Notes under the pieces: model-generated
Seen by the model: the letters and a program-made list of their open reading frames with translations, nothing else
Told to the model about the DNA's origin: nothing
The model's database searches: none
Shown here: positions 9,771 through 20,404 of the stretch, one piece after another
How positions within the stretch are numbered: position 1 is the first letter of the stretch
Layout: every line of letters starts with the position of its first letter
Program-made: the position numbers and the translations under genes
DNA from: Gnetum montanum
Lineage: Eukaryota > Streptophyta > Gnetopsida > Gnetales > Gnetaceae
Assembly (NCBI GenBank): GCA_015680685.1
Contig: MNCI01022583.1
Span: 339,681-386,733 of the forward strand
Length of the DNA: 47,053 nt
Reading direction: 5' to 3'

Positions 9771-10570
9771 AGGCAATTGAACCCAAAGTTGAAGCAAGTG
9801 GTTAAAGAAGAAATTGAACAACTTCTAAAAGCTAGGTTCCATCTACCCATTGCTAATAGTGAATGGGTTAGTATATTAGTTATTATATCCAAAAATGAAG
9901 GTAAATGGAGGGTGTATATAGAATTTAGGCTACTAAACATGGCAACATTCAAAGACCACTTTCCATTGCCATTCATTGACTAGGTCTTAGACACCATTAC
10001 AGGGCATCGCTACTATAGTTTTTTGGATGGGTACAATGGATACAACCAAATCCAAATAGCACCAGAAGACCAAGCCAAGACCATGTTCACAAGTACTTGG
10101 GGGACATTTGCATACAAATAGATGTTGTTTGGCTTGTGCAATTCTCATGCAACATTTCAACGTTTGGGTCTAAGTATCTTTCAGCAGTAAATAGGGAACG
10201 GTGTAGAGGTCTTCATGGACAATTTCTCCACCTATGGAGTGGACTTTGATCAAGCATTGAATCAATTAAAGCAAGTACTAAATGATGTTTTGAAACCAAT
10301 TTAAGGCTCAACTGGCAAAAAATCCATTTAATGGTCCAAGAAGGTGTAGTATTAGGGCATAATATTTCACAAACAGGGATAGAAGTAGACCCCGAAAAGA
10401 TTAAAGTCATCCAAGGAATCACGCAAAAACCTGAAACTGCAAAAGACATCCAATCATTCCTTGGATACACTGGATATTATAGATGATTCATAGAGAACTT
10501 TTCAAGGGTTGCAAAACCATTAGTTAAACTAACAAAAAAGGACGTACCTTTCAAATGGACCATAGAATGT
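9771..10570 (+). pseudogene. Element B reverse transcriptase domain, decayed
   Basis: RNA-dependent DNA polymerase of the element. Visible motifs in order: NPKLKQVVKEEIEQLL (about 9780), the WRVYIEFRLLN block (about 9906), HFPLPFID, FLDGYNGYNQI (about 10020), the LCNSHATFQR block (about 10137), and the catalytic motif at 10212-10226, which reads FMDNF instead of the usual FMDDF/YVDDF. The second catalytic aspartate is therefore changed to asparagine, a G-to-A change. The end is marked by GYTGYY-type sequence near 10462. Several stops (for example TAG after the FID motif) and a change of frame before RNase H confirm inactivity. Confidence 0.88.
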
Positions 10571-10589
10571 GAGTTAGCTTTTCAAACTT

Positions 10590-11040
10590 TAAAATAAAAT
10601 CTTGTAGAAACACCTATTCTACAAGCTCTTGACTAGTCCAGACCATTCCATATAATGACTAATACATCCAAATTTACTTTAGGAGTTGTACTTACATAGT
10701 TAGATGACCAGAAACAACCCTATTACATTCACTGTGCAAGTCGAAGTATTACTGGTGCACAACTCAACTACACCACAACGAAAAATGAATTAATGGTTGT
10801 GGTGTTTGCACTAAATAAGTTCAAGTACTATGTATTGGGCTATAAGATATTTGTACACACAGACCATAGTGCAAGTTGGTTCTTGCTAAATAAACCAACA
10901 ATGAGCCCTCACATCATACGATGGCTCGTAATCCTACAAGAGTTCGATCATACAATGATAGATCGTAAAGGTACCAAGAACGTTGTTGTTGATCATTTAT
11001 CTCGATTAAGATGGGACAACAAAGAGGATGAATATCCACT
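10590..11040 (+). pseudogene. Element B RNase H domain, decayed
   Basis: RNase H removes the RNA template during cDNA synthesis. Seen here: the YIHCASRSI-type block near 10725, the YTTTKNELMVVVFAL helix (about 10770-10810) with its conserved Glu, YYVLGYKIFVHTDH at about 10827 with the DH pair, and the C-terminal VVVDHLSRL at about 10984. The piece from 10793 to 11182 is open, but the upstream part is in another relation to RT and has stops. Confidence 0.85.
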
Positions 11041-11169
11041 TTCTAATCACTTTCCTGATAAATTTCTGTTTGCAACTATATTAAATAATCAATTAACCAT
11101 GAAACTAAATTGGTATAGAAGCATTCTTACCTTTCTCCTTACACAAGAAACACCACAAGATTTTGACGC

Positions 11170-12240
11170 TAAAAAGAAATAGCAGTTTCTTCACTGAGCC
11201 AAATATTTCATGGAAATCAATGGATACCTTTATAAGATATGTCCCAATGGCTTGGTCTGATGGTGTGTTCCAGATGTAGATCAATTACAAGTTCTCCAAG
11301 ACACTTATGAGGGTCCTTGTGGGGGTCATTATGATAGGAGATAAACAACCATTAAAATCTTTCTTGTAGGATATTATTGGCCTACATTGTTCCAAGATGC
11401 TCATCATTTCATCTGATCTTGTGAGCGTTGCCAACGTGATGGGGGAATGACTGCTAGGATGGAGGGTCCACAACAATGGATTCAACCCTTAGAACCCTTC
11501 AACATATGGGGAATTGATTTTATAGGGCCTATTACACCAATGTCCAATGGAAAATCTTACATTGTCATTGCCATTGACTACTTTACAAAATGGGTAGAAG
11601 AAGCTACTATTATGGACTATACATCGTCTACCATTGCATGATTTGTTCAACAACAAATCATTAATAGGTTTGGTGTGTCATATACACTTATTTTGGATAA
11701 TGGTACACATTTTACGGGTGTGTCTTTTTGAAAGTTGATGCAACTCTTAGGAGTTAAACACAAACTGACTACACCATGCCACCCTCAAGTGAATGGTCAA
11801 GTCGAAGTAACCAATAAGGAGATTATGAAAATACTGACAAGAACCATTAGCAAATATAGGTGACACTAGAGCACCAAACCAAATGATGCTCTTTGGACAT
11901 ACCACTCCACATGGAAACTCCCTATAGGCTACTCTCCCTATGAGTTAGTGTACAGAAAGCTCCCAATGCTTCCTATTCAAACAAAACTCCATACACTATC
12001 CACGGCATGTGACCTCAACCTTGACCTCAATCTACCACAAAAAGAATGGTTAATAAACCTTAACCTACTAGATGAGAACTGATTAGTCACCATGTCATCT
12101 AATGAATTGCACAAGGTTTTTATTAAATGACGTAATGACCTAAAAATTAGAAAAGTTAAATACTAGCCAGAAGATAAGGTTCTTTATTAGAACCCCACAC
12201 ACGTGTCACAACATACGAAATTTCAAATGTTGTGGGAAGG
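11170..12240 (+). pseudogene. Element B integrase, decayed but with DDE residues in place
   Basis: Integrase inserts element DNA and makes the 5-bp duplication. The N-terminal zinc region keeps H (GPCGGH, about 11310), AHH (about 11400) and CERC (about 11420). The catalytic core has D at 11516, D at 11696 and E at 11804, i.e. 60 residues then 36 residues apart, the expected DD(35-36)E pattern. The C-terminal part ends near 12240 with the usual basic K(I/V)R-x-K-V-x-Y block. In-frame stops occur, for example TGA at 11641. No chromodomain was seen, in line with Athila/Tat and against chromovirus membership. Confidence 0.88.
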
Positions 12241-14017
12241 ACCTTATATTATTTATGCAACTTTTCATCATTCTTCATATAATAAGTTCTCATGATGGTG
12301 GGTTGAACAATAATAATGTTGATTGCTAATGTTTGGTTTTTACCTTGGATTTTGAATGTTGATACTAAGATATGGTTCTTTTGATAAAATAAGCAATGAG
12401 TCCATGACATCCATTCCTCTATTCAACTCTATGGTTTCCCTTGTCTTGGAAATGTACTGTCCCTTTTTCTAAATAAACATATTAATGAATTTGTGACTTG
12501 GTATTCTTCAAATCAAGGAAGGACTCAATGGTTGAAAAGGGTGTGACTTCAAGAGGATTTGATGCACTTGTGCTAGCTATTCTCTTAGATACTTGGATGC
12601 TTTTCATGAGTCTTTTGCCATTTCACTATTGACCAAATATCAGGAAGTTGAATGAATCTAAACAAGTCTTTGCATGGTGTGGTTCTCATGCAAAAAAAAA
12701 ATAGTGGAAATTCAAAGCACACCCCTTAGACATAATAAAGAAACATGAGCTACAAACACTGGTTATGGCACTGAAAAGACATGTTACCCATGCCTGAAGG
12801 TTCCCTCTAACTAAGGCCCTTTCTCGCTTCCTACTTCCCTCTCTTTCTCTTCTTGGAATGGTGGTGACTCGATGGATGCGTACTTGTTGCTTGATAAGGA
12901 TGGGTTGGTCAAATGTATTGATGTGATGTCACTGGATGTGGTTGGTGAGTCTAGACTTGGGATGAATTTTATTTAGTCACCTTAACCACATAATACACAA
13001 TGGACTCTGCACAACCTTGCTCTTGGGATTCCATCGTATTTCCTCCTCTCCTTCCATATTTCTTCCCATATTCCACCTCATTGTCGATTTTATGATTATT
13101 CTATGTCTTGGTTGATGCATTGTTAGTCTTTAGTAAACTCTTGTAGGTAAGTTCTTAACCATTATTTCCATATGTCATTCTAAGAGCCTATGGACTCTTT
13201 GGTTTGCAAGTCTATCAGGGCATAAAAGGCATGAGCCTACTTTGGGGAGGACCCACTAGCATTCCCTTTTGGTGCAATTGTTAAGTTCTTTTTCTTAAAC
13301 ATTCTTTACAATCAACCATTTCTTATTTCATCCCCATCCATGACATCCATTTTATTAGCTTCACCATTGTTATTTCCCTCATCTTCATTGTTCCTTCAGT
13401 TTTTCCACCCTATCACTACCAGAGGTTTGCTCTTAGTTGTGCGGGCCCTATCACAACTTTTTCCATTTAGTTACCTATCTCACCCTTACACCTTGGGTAG
13501 TTTATCAGTTAAAAACCTATAACTCAGTATCTACCATACCCACAACCCAACCAATGTGCTTATATCGAGGTAAGGTATCAATTGCATTATGGCTTATCTA
13601 TCCTTGCTAATTCGTGACTGTGTTATGTGTGTAGATGGAAATTACATGAACAATGGACTAGGATAGAAGGAAGCACTTGAGATGGACTGGAGCTGGAGAA
13701 TTTATGCAAGGAACAAGTTTGGTCATGTGGCTATAGATAAACAAAAAAATGCACATTTCTGACATTGGTAGCAACGTGCCTCATTTTCTTTTCTCTCTCT
13801 CTTTCCCTTCAAGCTGTCAGATGAGGGTCTAGATGTCATCTATGTATGGTGTTCACCACAATGGGCGTGAACACCAATGTTGTAATATGTTTATCGATCT
13901 ATGCACTAGCCACTTTAAGTCTATTATTTCCTAATGTTGTTAGTTCTCATTTAGTCAATAATCCCATACCTTCCCAATATTTTGTAAGGAACTTGAGGAC
14001 GAGTTTTCATTTAGTCA
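12241..14017 (+). mobile_element. Element B 3' non-coding tail
   Basis: About 1.8 kb between integrase and polypurine tract with no convincing reading frame. It contains the two conserved blocks shared with A, C and D: ACATGTTACCCATGCCTGAAGG at 12778-12800 and the GAGCCTAC...GGGGAGGACCCAC block at 13231-13260. Near the end it has CTTGAGGACGAGTTTTCATTT (13992-14012), also seen just before the 3' LTR of A and, less exactly, of C and D. B lacks the third reading frame present in A and C. Confidence 0.7.
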
Positions 14018-14025
14018 TGGGGGTA
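14018..14025 (+). other. Polypurine tract of element B
   Basis: TGGGGGTA directly before the 3' LTR; C has the same sequence and D has CGGGGGTA. It primes plus-strand synthesis. Confidence 0.8.
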
Positions 14026-14873
14026 TGATGAGCCGTGATATTGGGGCTACGATATCGCATCTTTGATATCAGGTATGCGATATTGGAGCCTTCCAAGTGA
14101 TATCGGACATCCGATATCAGGGCCTGTCTTGTCGCCTGTAAATAAGAGGTGGGCGCACTTGGTTTGGCAATAGTTAGTTAATTAGTCTTAGTTCCTTACC
14201 CGAAATATTTCCTTTTTTTCTTCTCAAAGTTAGAATTATTTATGAGTGCTCATAGTAGGATTCATAAAGAAAATGGATCCTTATTCAAGCATTATGTACC
14301 TGAGCACACCTTGTGGCCAGAAATAAAGATAAACTTTGTGATAAACCTTGTAGCATTTAGAATAGCTTATTTAATGTTATTTATAGTTATTTAATGCTTT
14401 CCTTAGTTAATTAGTGTTCTCTCTCTCACCTTGTTAACTCTTCCAAGAAAGCACACTTAGTATGACCACTTCGAGCATGCATGGAACACTTGGTAACCTA
14501 GTAACGATTAGCATTTGGTAATCCTAGTAGTGTTGCATTGGTTCAAGATGTGTACAAGTGGAAATGGATGCTAGTGTTAAGACTAGTTAGAGCATAGTCG
14601 ATTAGTTAAATTAAATTAGTTACTTAATTAGTTCACTTATCCCTTTGTAGCACTAGGATATAAAACATCAAAATATATATATATAAATCATATACCTCAA
14701 GTTTACTTAACCATACAATCACGCTATACAAGTAAGCTTGGGAAGATAATAATTGACTAACTTGCCTAGGTTCTATAAAGGCACATAAGCACCTAGTCCT
14801 TGGAATTTGACTAGATCATGTGTGTATGCTCGTATTCATATGGTTGAGCATAGGGATACCTCGCTTCTCATCA
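14026..14873 (+). repeat. Element B 3' LTR
   Basis: 848 bp, TGATGAG to CTCATCA, aligning along its length with 5147-5996. The palindrome array octamers start at 14036, 14050, 14064, 14078, 14098 and 14112, the same 14-14-14-20-14 spacing as the 5' LTR, and the TATA box is decayed to TGTAAATA at 14137. Differences from the 5' LTR are frequent and mainly transitions, so the insertion is old. Confidence 0.95.
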
Positions 14874-14878
14874 ACGCC
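14874..14878. repeat. Target site duplication of element B, right copy (ACGCC)
   Basis: Exact copy of 5142-5146, immediately after the 3' LTR. Confidence 0.9.
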
Positions 14879-17800
14879 CCATCTAATGAATCCAACTATG
14901 CACTCCTTAAGGTAATTTCTTCAATGAACACATTTTCCACCCAATTTTTCAAATTTTAAGCTTCCCATGACCTTGTTTGATGATTCAATCAAGTTCTTGG
15001 CTTTTCTAGAACTCCATGGACCCCACTTTCATCAAAAAAATTCATGTATTTTGTAAGAAATTCAAGTTGGAAAATTTTGTTTACACCCTTCATAAACATG
15101 TACTCATCAATAGACCTTCTACATATACGAGACCCTGTATACTAGATCCTGTTATCATAGTAGAAAAATAGTATATATATACATGTCCATACTTCAAATT
15201 TCTCACATTTCCTTTGAAACTCTAGAGGATTTTTTGTAGTTTTTAGAGCCCAAAACCTTCCAGAAGCCATATCTTCTTAACCGTTTGTCTAAATCACTTC
15301 GTTCTTTCACCCTATAGCTATTGGAGGTAAGCTCTTAGTCATGAGGGCCACAAACTTGAAGTTTTTGATAGAAAATTTTTCTAAATTTTTCTCTCTCATG
15401 AAAGCTTAACGAAGAAACCAACATTAAAACATCAAATTACAAAAGGTGAATCCTTCCAACTAGCTTTGGTAACACTTTAAAATGTAAAATTAATAAAATA
15501 ATAATAAAATAACCATTCTACCATGGTCCAACCTTAGCCTAAATGTAACTAATTGGTGAGATGAGGTATCAAAACATTATAAGTTACACATTATATATAC
15601 TAATCCTCATATGTGCTATGACCATAGATGGCACCAAAAGGGAAGAACACACAAGAAGGAGGACCATCACAACCATGGGATAAATGACCTTGAATGGGAA
15701 GGGGCCAAGAATAGGCCCAAGAAGAACAAGCATCAACCCATGCTATGAGACCTCTTAGGGAGGAGCTTGAAGTGGAATTTGTCCATTAGATTCCAAAATA
15801 AGTAGCAAGGATAGAGCAATCCCACTGGGATGAGGCACTAAACTCTGCAAGCAGACCTTGAGGTAACCTTGACCAAAGCTTTCCTTAAATAGATCAAATT
15901 AAATAAGTTTATAAAATGGTGCTCCAAGAGTTGAATTTTGGCTCTTTCTTAGAGTAAGCACCTCAAGAAGTACAAGATCAACTGAGGACCTCTCCCGTGT
16001 GGCCCATCATCACTTCTAGTGGGAAGTGGTACATGGGACAGATGTTCTTATTCTAGAATAACAAGTAGGTCGATTCAATGATCAAAATCAAGGACATTTC
16101 AATCTTCTACTTGGTGCAAACCATTTTAGAGGCACTTGGATTGCTGAAAATTGGGGCAAATCTCACTAAGCTTCCAATATAGGTAGATCCTAACATCAAA
16201 AAAGAATTGATACAATGGTGTTATGGCATCAACCATAAGGAGTATGGTGCACTCACATTGACAGAGAGAATATACTACAAGATTGTGGCCTTTCACCTTA
16301 ATCCAACAATAAGGCCATGCAAGATCACTACCTTCTTCGCCCATGCATGTGGCACTCTAAGCGGTAGATTCCGTTTCAACCTTCCATAGCTAATCTATCT
16401 TGAGATAGAAAATAATTTTAAGGAGAATGAATGTGGAAGGAAGACACTCCCCTTTCCATGCCTTATTAGAAAACTATGTCAGAGGAGAGGGATAACCTAC
16501 TATACAAACACGATGTCCAATGTGCTCTATCCACTAACTGGATGGAGATGATGAAGGACAAAGTCCCTGCAAAAGTCAACTAAGAAGAGGAGCAACAACT
16601 ACCACCTCCACCACCCACTCAACAAATAGTGCCATATATCACTGCAACTTCTTAATAGTTACATGAATTCTAAGAATGGTTCTTGAGTGAGCAATATCAA
16701 TAAGTAGAAATGAGTGATTGTGATCCATCTGTGTACGGACCAGTGATGAGTCACCCAAATGAAGTGGCTCAAATAGTTAGCTAGATGAAGGAAGGTGGAA
16801 TAATCATTTTGTTCTAAAGAATGTAGTTGCCCACAAGATTGAATCCTAGCACTTTCAAGGTAAGGGTATCCCTCTTACAATAGCAATAATTCCCAGAAAT
16901 CTCTAGGAACATAGCTACTTTTTTAGTACACTTGGAGGAGGATGAAGGGGCAACATTTTGGATGATGTAGCACTAGGGGTAGGAGATAGCAGTAGAGGTG
17001 ATTGCTGATTGAATTGTTGAAACTCTAAATGCACCTATGGATTTATACCAAATGTCTCTACACTTAAAGATGTGAAGACATCTATAGGGATAGTAAGCAG
17101 TAAGTTGAGCATAACACAACATGAATAATTATTGGACTGACTAGTGGAACAGAGCAATCGATTTTGGACATCTTTGATCTTCTTGCCAACATAATTGCAA
17201 CCTTGTTAGAGCTGCTAGAAGCAAGGGGTAAGAACATAATTTTAAAGGTATAATGCAAAATAATCGAAGAGCTAAATGAATGCCTGGCTGTGTAGGTTGC
17301 CAAACTAAGAGCCCAAATTGCTGACCCTACATTCCTCAACCTAGCATTGACAAAGGATGAAGCTCTTGAATAGCTTCACACAAGATTGAAAAGGGTTGAA
17401 AGTGTGATGGATATGGTAGTATTATATCAATCCTTGGTAGAGGTTACTTAGCATAAATTTTAGAAGGTCTTGAATTAGACTTGATAGTATAATGTACAAT
17501 TGACTGTAGAGAATCATCACCTACAAAATGTTAATGTGTAAAAATAACAAATGGTAGATTTCATTCATTAATAATAGGAGAAGCTAGCCAGAGTGAACAC
17601 TAAGCTGAGGAGATTGATAGTAAAAAATAGAAACCTCCCCATGGAGGAGGTCCATGCTCTTCACCAAAAGACTACAATCAAAGTAGCTTTCAAGAAAGTA
17701 GAGGCTGTTAAATTTGAGAGATTCAAAAATCATTATAGAGATTAGGTCAATCTTCAAAAAGAAGTTAATGAAAAACACATCCAATTGGCAAAAGGAAAAA

Positions 17801-18711
17801 GTAATTGAGACCCTCTAGCATATCTAGCAAGGAAGAGATATTTGACAACCTATCATTGATGGGATAGATGCTTATAACAAAGCAGAGATTTAGATGAACG
17901 AGTTGTAGATTGAGGAGATGACTATTTACATGGAGCTTGCAAATCTCTGATATGAAAATATAGCTATGTTGATTGTTGGATGAAAATGATCTAAATTGGA
18001 GAAACAAGTGGCCAGCTTGTACCTATTATATGAGGTAGAATTCAAGAACCACAAGAACAATAAGTAGAAGCTTGTAGTGGCATACCCGAAACTTGAGGTT
18101 CTCAAGGTGAAGTTTACTAATCATAGATCAATTGCTGAGAACTTGGCCAAGAGGATGAATGACTACTAGGAGGTATAGAACCCACTCAAGAGCAATTTTT
18201 TGCCTAGTTTATCAATGTAAAGAAGCTATTCCTAGTAATGTCTTTTCTATGGGATATCCCCATTGTAGCCCACATTGGTGATAACACGTGGACTATGAAT
18301 GATCCCTGGAGTAAGGAGGAGAAGATGAAGGCATTTTTGGAAGCCTTATACCTTCCATTGGAAGTGGAAACTTTAGTAGGATAGCACATCCACCTTAAGC
18401 ACTATGTGCGCCTGAAGCTAGAGAAGGTCCTTCAAAACCTCAAGAATCTCCACCACTTGGGACTGTCTAATCTTTTTAACCATCTTCATGTTGTTAGAGG
18501 ATGTGTTACCCAATTTTGTTCAATCATGTTATGGTGTTAAATTTTATGTCATGAACACTACAATTTGGTAATCAATGTCGATTCATACACCTGGGCACTT
18601 AGTTTTTTTTCGTTGTGTTAGTTTTGTTGTGTCATCTGGTAGTTAATAATCCCATACCTTCCCAATTTTGTAAAGAACTTGAGGATGAGTTTTCATTTAG
18701 TTGTAGGAGTA
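14879..18711 (+). mobile_element. Element A, segment 2: 3' region with ORF3, up to the polypurine tract
   Basis: Continues element A after the B insertion; it aligns with element C from about 38920 onward (for example TTCTTGGCTTTT, then the TCATCAAAAA stretch). A non-coding leader of about 750 bp precedes the ORF3 remnant (15628-18470). After ORF3 come about 240 bp of T-rich sequence, CTTGAGGATGAGTTTTCATTT at 18678-18698 and a decayed polypurine tract, GTAGGAGTA, ending at 18711. Confidence 0.85.
15628..18470 (+). pseudogene. Element A ORF3 (post-pol reading frame), decayed
   Basis: An old frame of about 947 codons, broken by many stops, running from ATG at 15628 (MAPKGKNTQEGG) to TAA at 18468, where it ends PPLGTV. 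The equivalent frame in C ends PPLGTI at 42499 and has the same length, so the limits are supported by two copies. Visible parts: a folded domain about 15990-16560 with an HLNP...RPCK segment and a PFPCLI..LC segment; a Pro-rich hinge LPPPPPT near 16600; and a long Lys/Glu/Leu-rich, probably coiled-coil region about 17080-18200. The layout of the first domain recalls the 'putative plant transposon protein' domain known from Athila-type elements, but I cannot confirm that without a profile search. No signal peptide or clear membrane segment was seen, so an envelope role is unsupported. Confidence 0.6.
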
Positions 18712-19267
18712 TGATGAAGTGTCCTTGGTTAGTTGCATTGATAGGATGCCATCAACGCAATGCCATTGATGGAATCACATCAATGTAGTGTTTCCCACAT
18801 TGATATGTGTCCATCAACATGGCACCCTAATAAGTCTATAAGTATGGCACCCTAGCCTCATTAATGCAAAGTTAGATTTTCAATTGCTAGTGGAACTCTT
18901 ATAGATTGTTTATATAAGAGATAGAATAATTTTCTATGTGCTTGCAGCAGGAGTTAAGAAGTGTATAGATCTTTATTCGAGCACTATTTTACCTGAGCAC
19001 TATAGTGTGTACATCATTAAATACAAGCTTTTTGATAAACCTTGTAGCACTTGGACTAGTTTAATGATTTATTTATGCATTTATTATTTTTATTAATTAG
19101 TAAAATATGATTAAGACTTTAAGTAATTAATTAATTAAGCTAAATAAACTAAGATACATAAGTATGACCACTTTGAGCATACATTTAGCACTTGGTAATC
19201 CTAGTAGCACTTAATGATTAGTTGTCCAATAGTGTTGTGTGTGTTTAGGATGTGTACGGAAAGTGGC
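18712..19267 (+). repeat. Element A 3' LTR, truncated
   Basis: Starts TGATGAAG after the polypurine tract. It aligns with the C LTRs through the phrases GAGTTAAGAAGTGTATAGATCTTTATT-like sequence (18950-18980), ACCACTTTGAGCATAC (19168) and TTTAGGATGTGTACGGAAAGTGG (ending 19267), then stops. The last part of U5, about 280 bp including the TCATCA end, is missing. U3 octamers start at 18736, 18750, 18764, 18778, 18798 and 18812, with a TATA-like TATAAGTA at 18837. The poly(A) signal has decayed to ATTAAA at 19016. Confidence 0.85.
18736..18819 (+). promoter_or_regulatory. U3 octamer array of element A (CGTCGACG-derived)
   Basis: Octamers CATTGATA, CATCAACG, CATTGATG, CATCAATG, CATTGATA and CATCAACA at a spacing of 14-14-14-20-14, with the TATA-like box 25 bp after the last start. 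This geometry equals that of B although the motif differs. Every octamer can be derived from CGTCGACG by CG-to-CA or CG-to-TG changes. Confidence 0.65.
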
Positions 19268-19760
19268 CTATGGATTATTTTTGAATTATTATAACAATGG
19301 TTTGTTTCATGATTTTTCTCTTTCTTACAAATATGATAATACTTGTTCTTTTTCTTTTTCGATTATTGTCTTGCTTTACTACTATCATGTAACATCCCAT
19401 CCCCAAATGTTGAGGCAAGTGTCAAATATACAATATATTAAACATTATGCATATGAAGACAATATACCAAGTGAGAAATATATGTAACATTCAACATTAT
19501 GCATAAAGAAAATAATAAGAAAAATGCAGAAAGAAAAAGAAAGAATGCTTTATTAATATGGAATAGCATATCTGGATAATGCTTTGAGAGTGTTCTTTGG
19601 GGTTTTCTTTCTTTAGCATCTATCACTTAAAGGAAATCTAGCACTGCCACCATGGTTAGGCCTATAACCTAGCTGGAAGGGATGGCCAATCCACTTCCTA
19701 TCTTGCTTCACCCGACTTCCCATGACTTGCCTGTATCAGCTCCACCACTTCATGTTAGCA
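19268..19760. other. Unassigned AT-rich segment
   Basis: No recognisable gene. TGTAACATCCCATCCCC at 19388 has the form of an LTR edge (TGTAACATCCC), which would belong to another minus-strand element. The rest is AT-rich with a poly-A/G stretch around 19500-19550. Nothing else can be supported. Confidence 0.4.
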
Positions 19761-19935
19761 TGACCTATAAGATTAGGTATAAATGCCTTAGGTCAAGACC
19801 CCAAAGGTTACCTCAAGAGACATGTTCATTATTATAGCATGCCCTTTCAAGTCTTGTTCTAATAACAGTAATACTTGTTATGAAGAGACATCATCTTGTT
19901 TATGCAACAACACCATTTGGGAATGGGGACATGAT
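19761..19935. repeat. Direct repeat R1, copy 1
   Basis: Matches 21228-21425 in the same orientation (shared phrases TATAAATGCCTTAGGTCAA, TTGTTATGAAGAGAC, TTTGGGAATGGGGACATGA). Copy 1 lacks about 25 bases found in copy 2. The two copies bracket the CCR4-like gene fragment. Origin unknown; the neighbourhood suggests copia-derived sequence. Confidence 0.8.
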
Positions 19936-20404
19936 AATCTATCCCCCTTAGATTTCATTCATCCTTGAACAAGTCCATGTTCACTATCTTTTTTTCTAGC
20001 TCCAGCACTTCTTTTATGATCCTATGCTCCAATAATTTGATTTCTCCTTTGGACTTGAAGTTATTTCTTGCTTATTTTGTAAATAAAATATATGTGAGAT
20101 ATATATATATATATAATAATTAAAGATTATTTTATTAATACTTACCTCATTCTGTAAGATAATAACAAGAGATGAATTAAAGATCTACCAACCACCAATC
20201 ACCATTCTAACCAACATCACACAAAGTGTAACTCAAATTTGGTTATCTAAGTGAAGGCAGGACAAATTCTTTATTTCCAACTTTTATTACCCTAGATATT
20301 TTACTTATCTAATTTGAATATAAATTTAATAATGAAGAAAATAATAAGATTTATCAATAAAAGTAAGAGTGATATACTTCCTGATCTTGATCAACTTTAT
20401 GAAT

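Larger units (their letters stand above)
5147..14873 (+). mobile_element. Element B: full-length Ty3/gypsy (Athila/Tat-like) retrotransposon, decayed
   Basis: This 9,727-bp element has LTRs of 850 and 848 bp with termini TGATGAG and CTCATCA, a tRNA-Asp primer site, then gag, protease, reverse transcriptase, RNase H, integrase, a non-coding tail and a polypurine tract ending GGGGGTA. It is flanked by ACGCC duplications. Domain order (RT-RH before IN) places it in Ty3/gypsy; the tRNA-Asp primer points to Athila/Tat. The reading frame has many in-frame stops, at least one frameshift within pol, a damaged protease site and a damaged RT active site, so it is dead. Unlike A and C it has no extra reading frame after pol. 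It was inserted into A after A had integrated. Confidence 0.93.

Noticed and set aside
15628-18470. Calling ORF3 an envelope gene.
   Set aside because: No signal peptide, membrane segment or fusion-type feature is visible; position alone is not enough.
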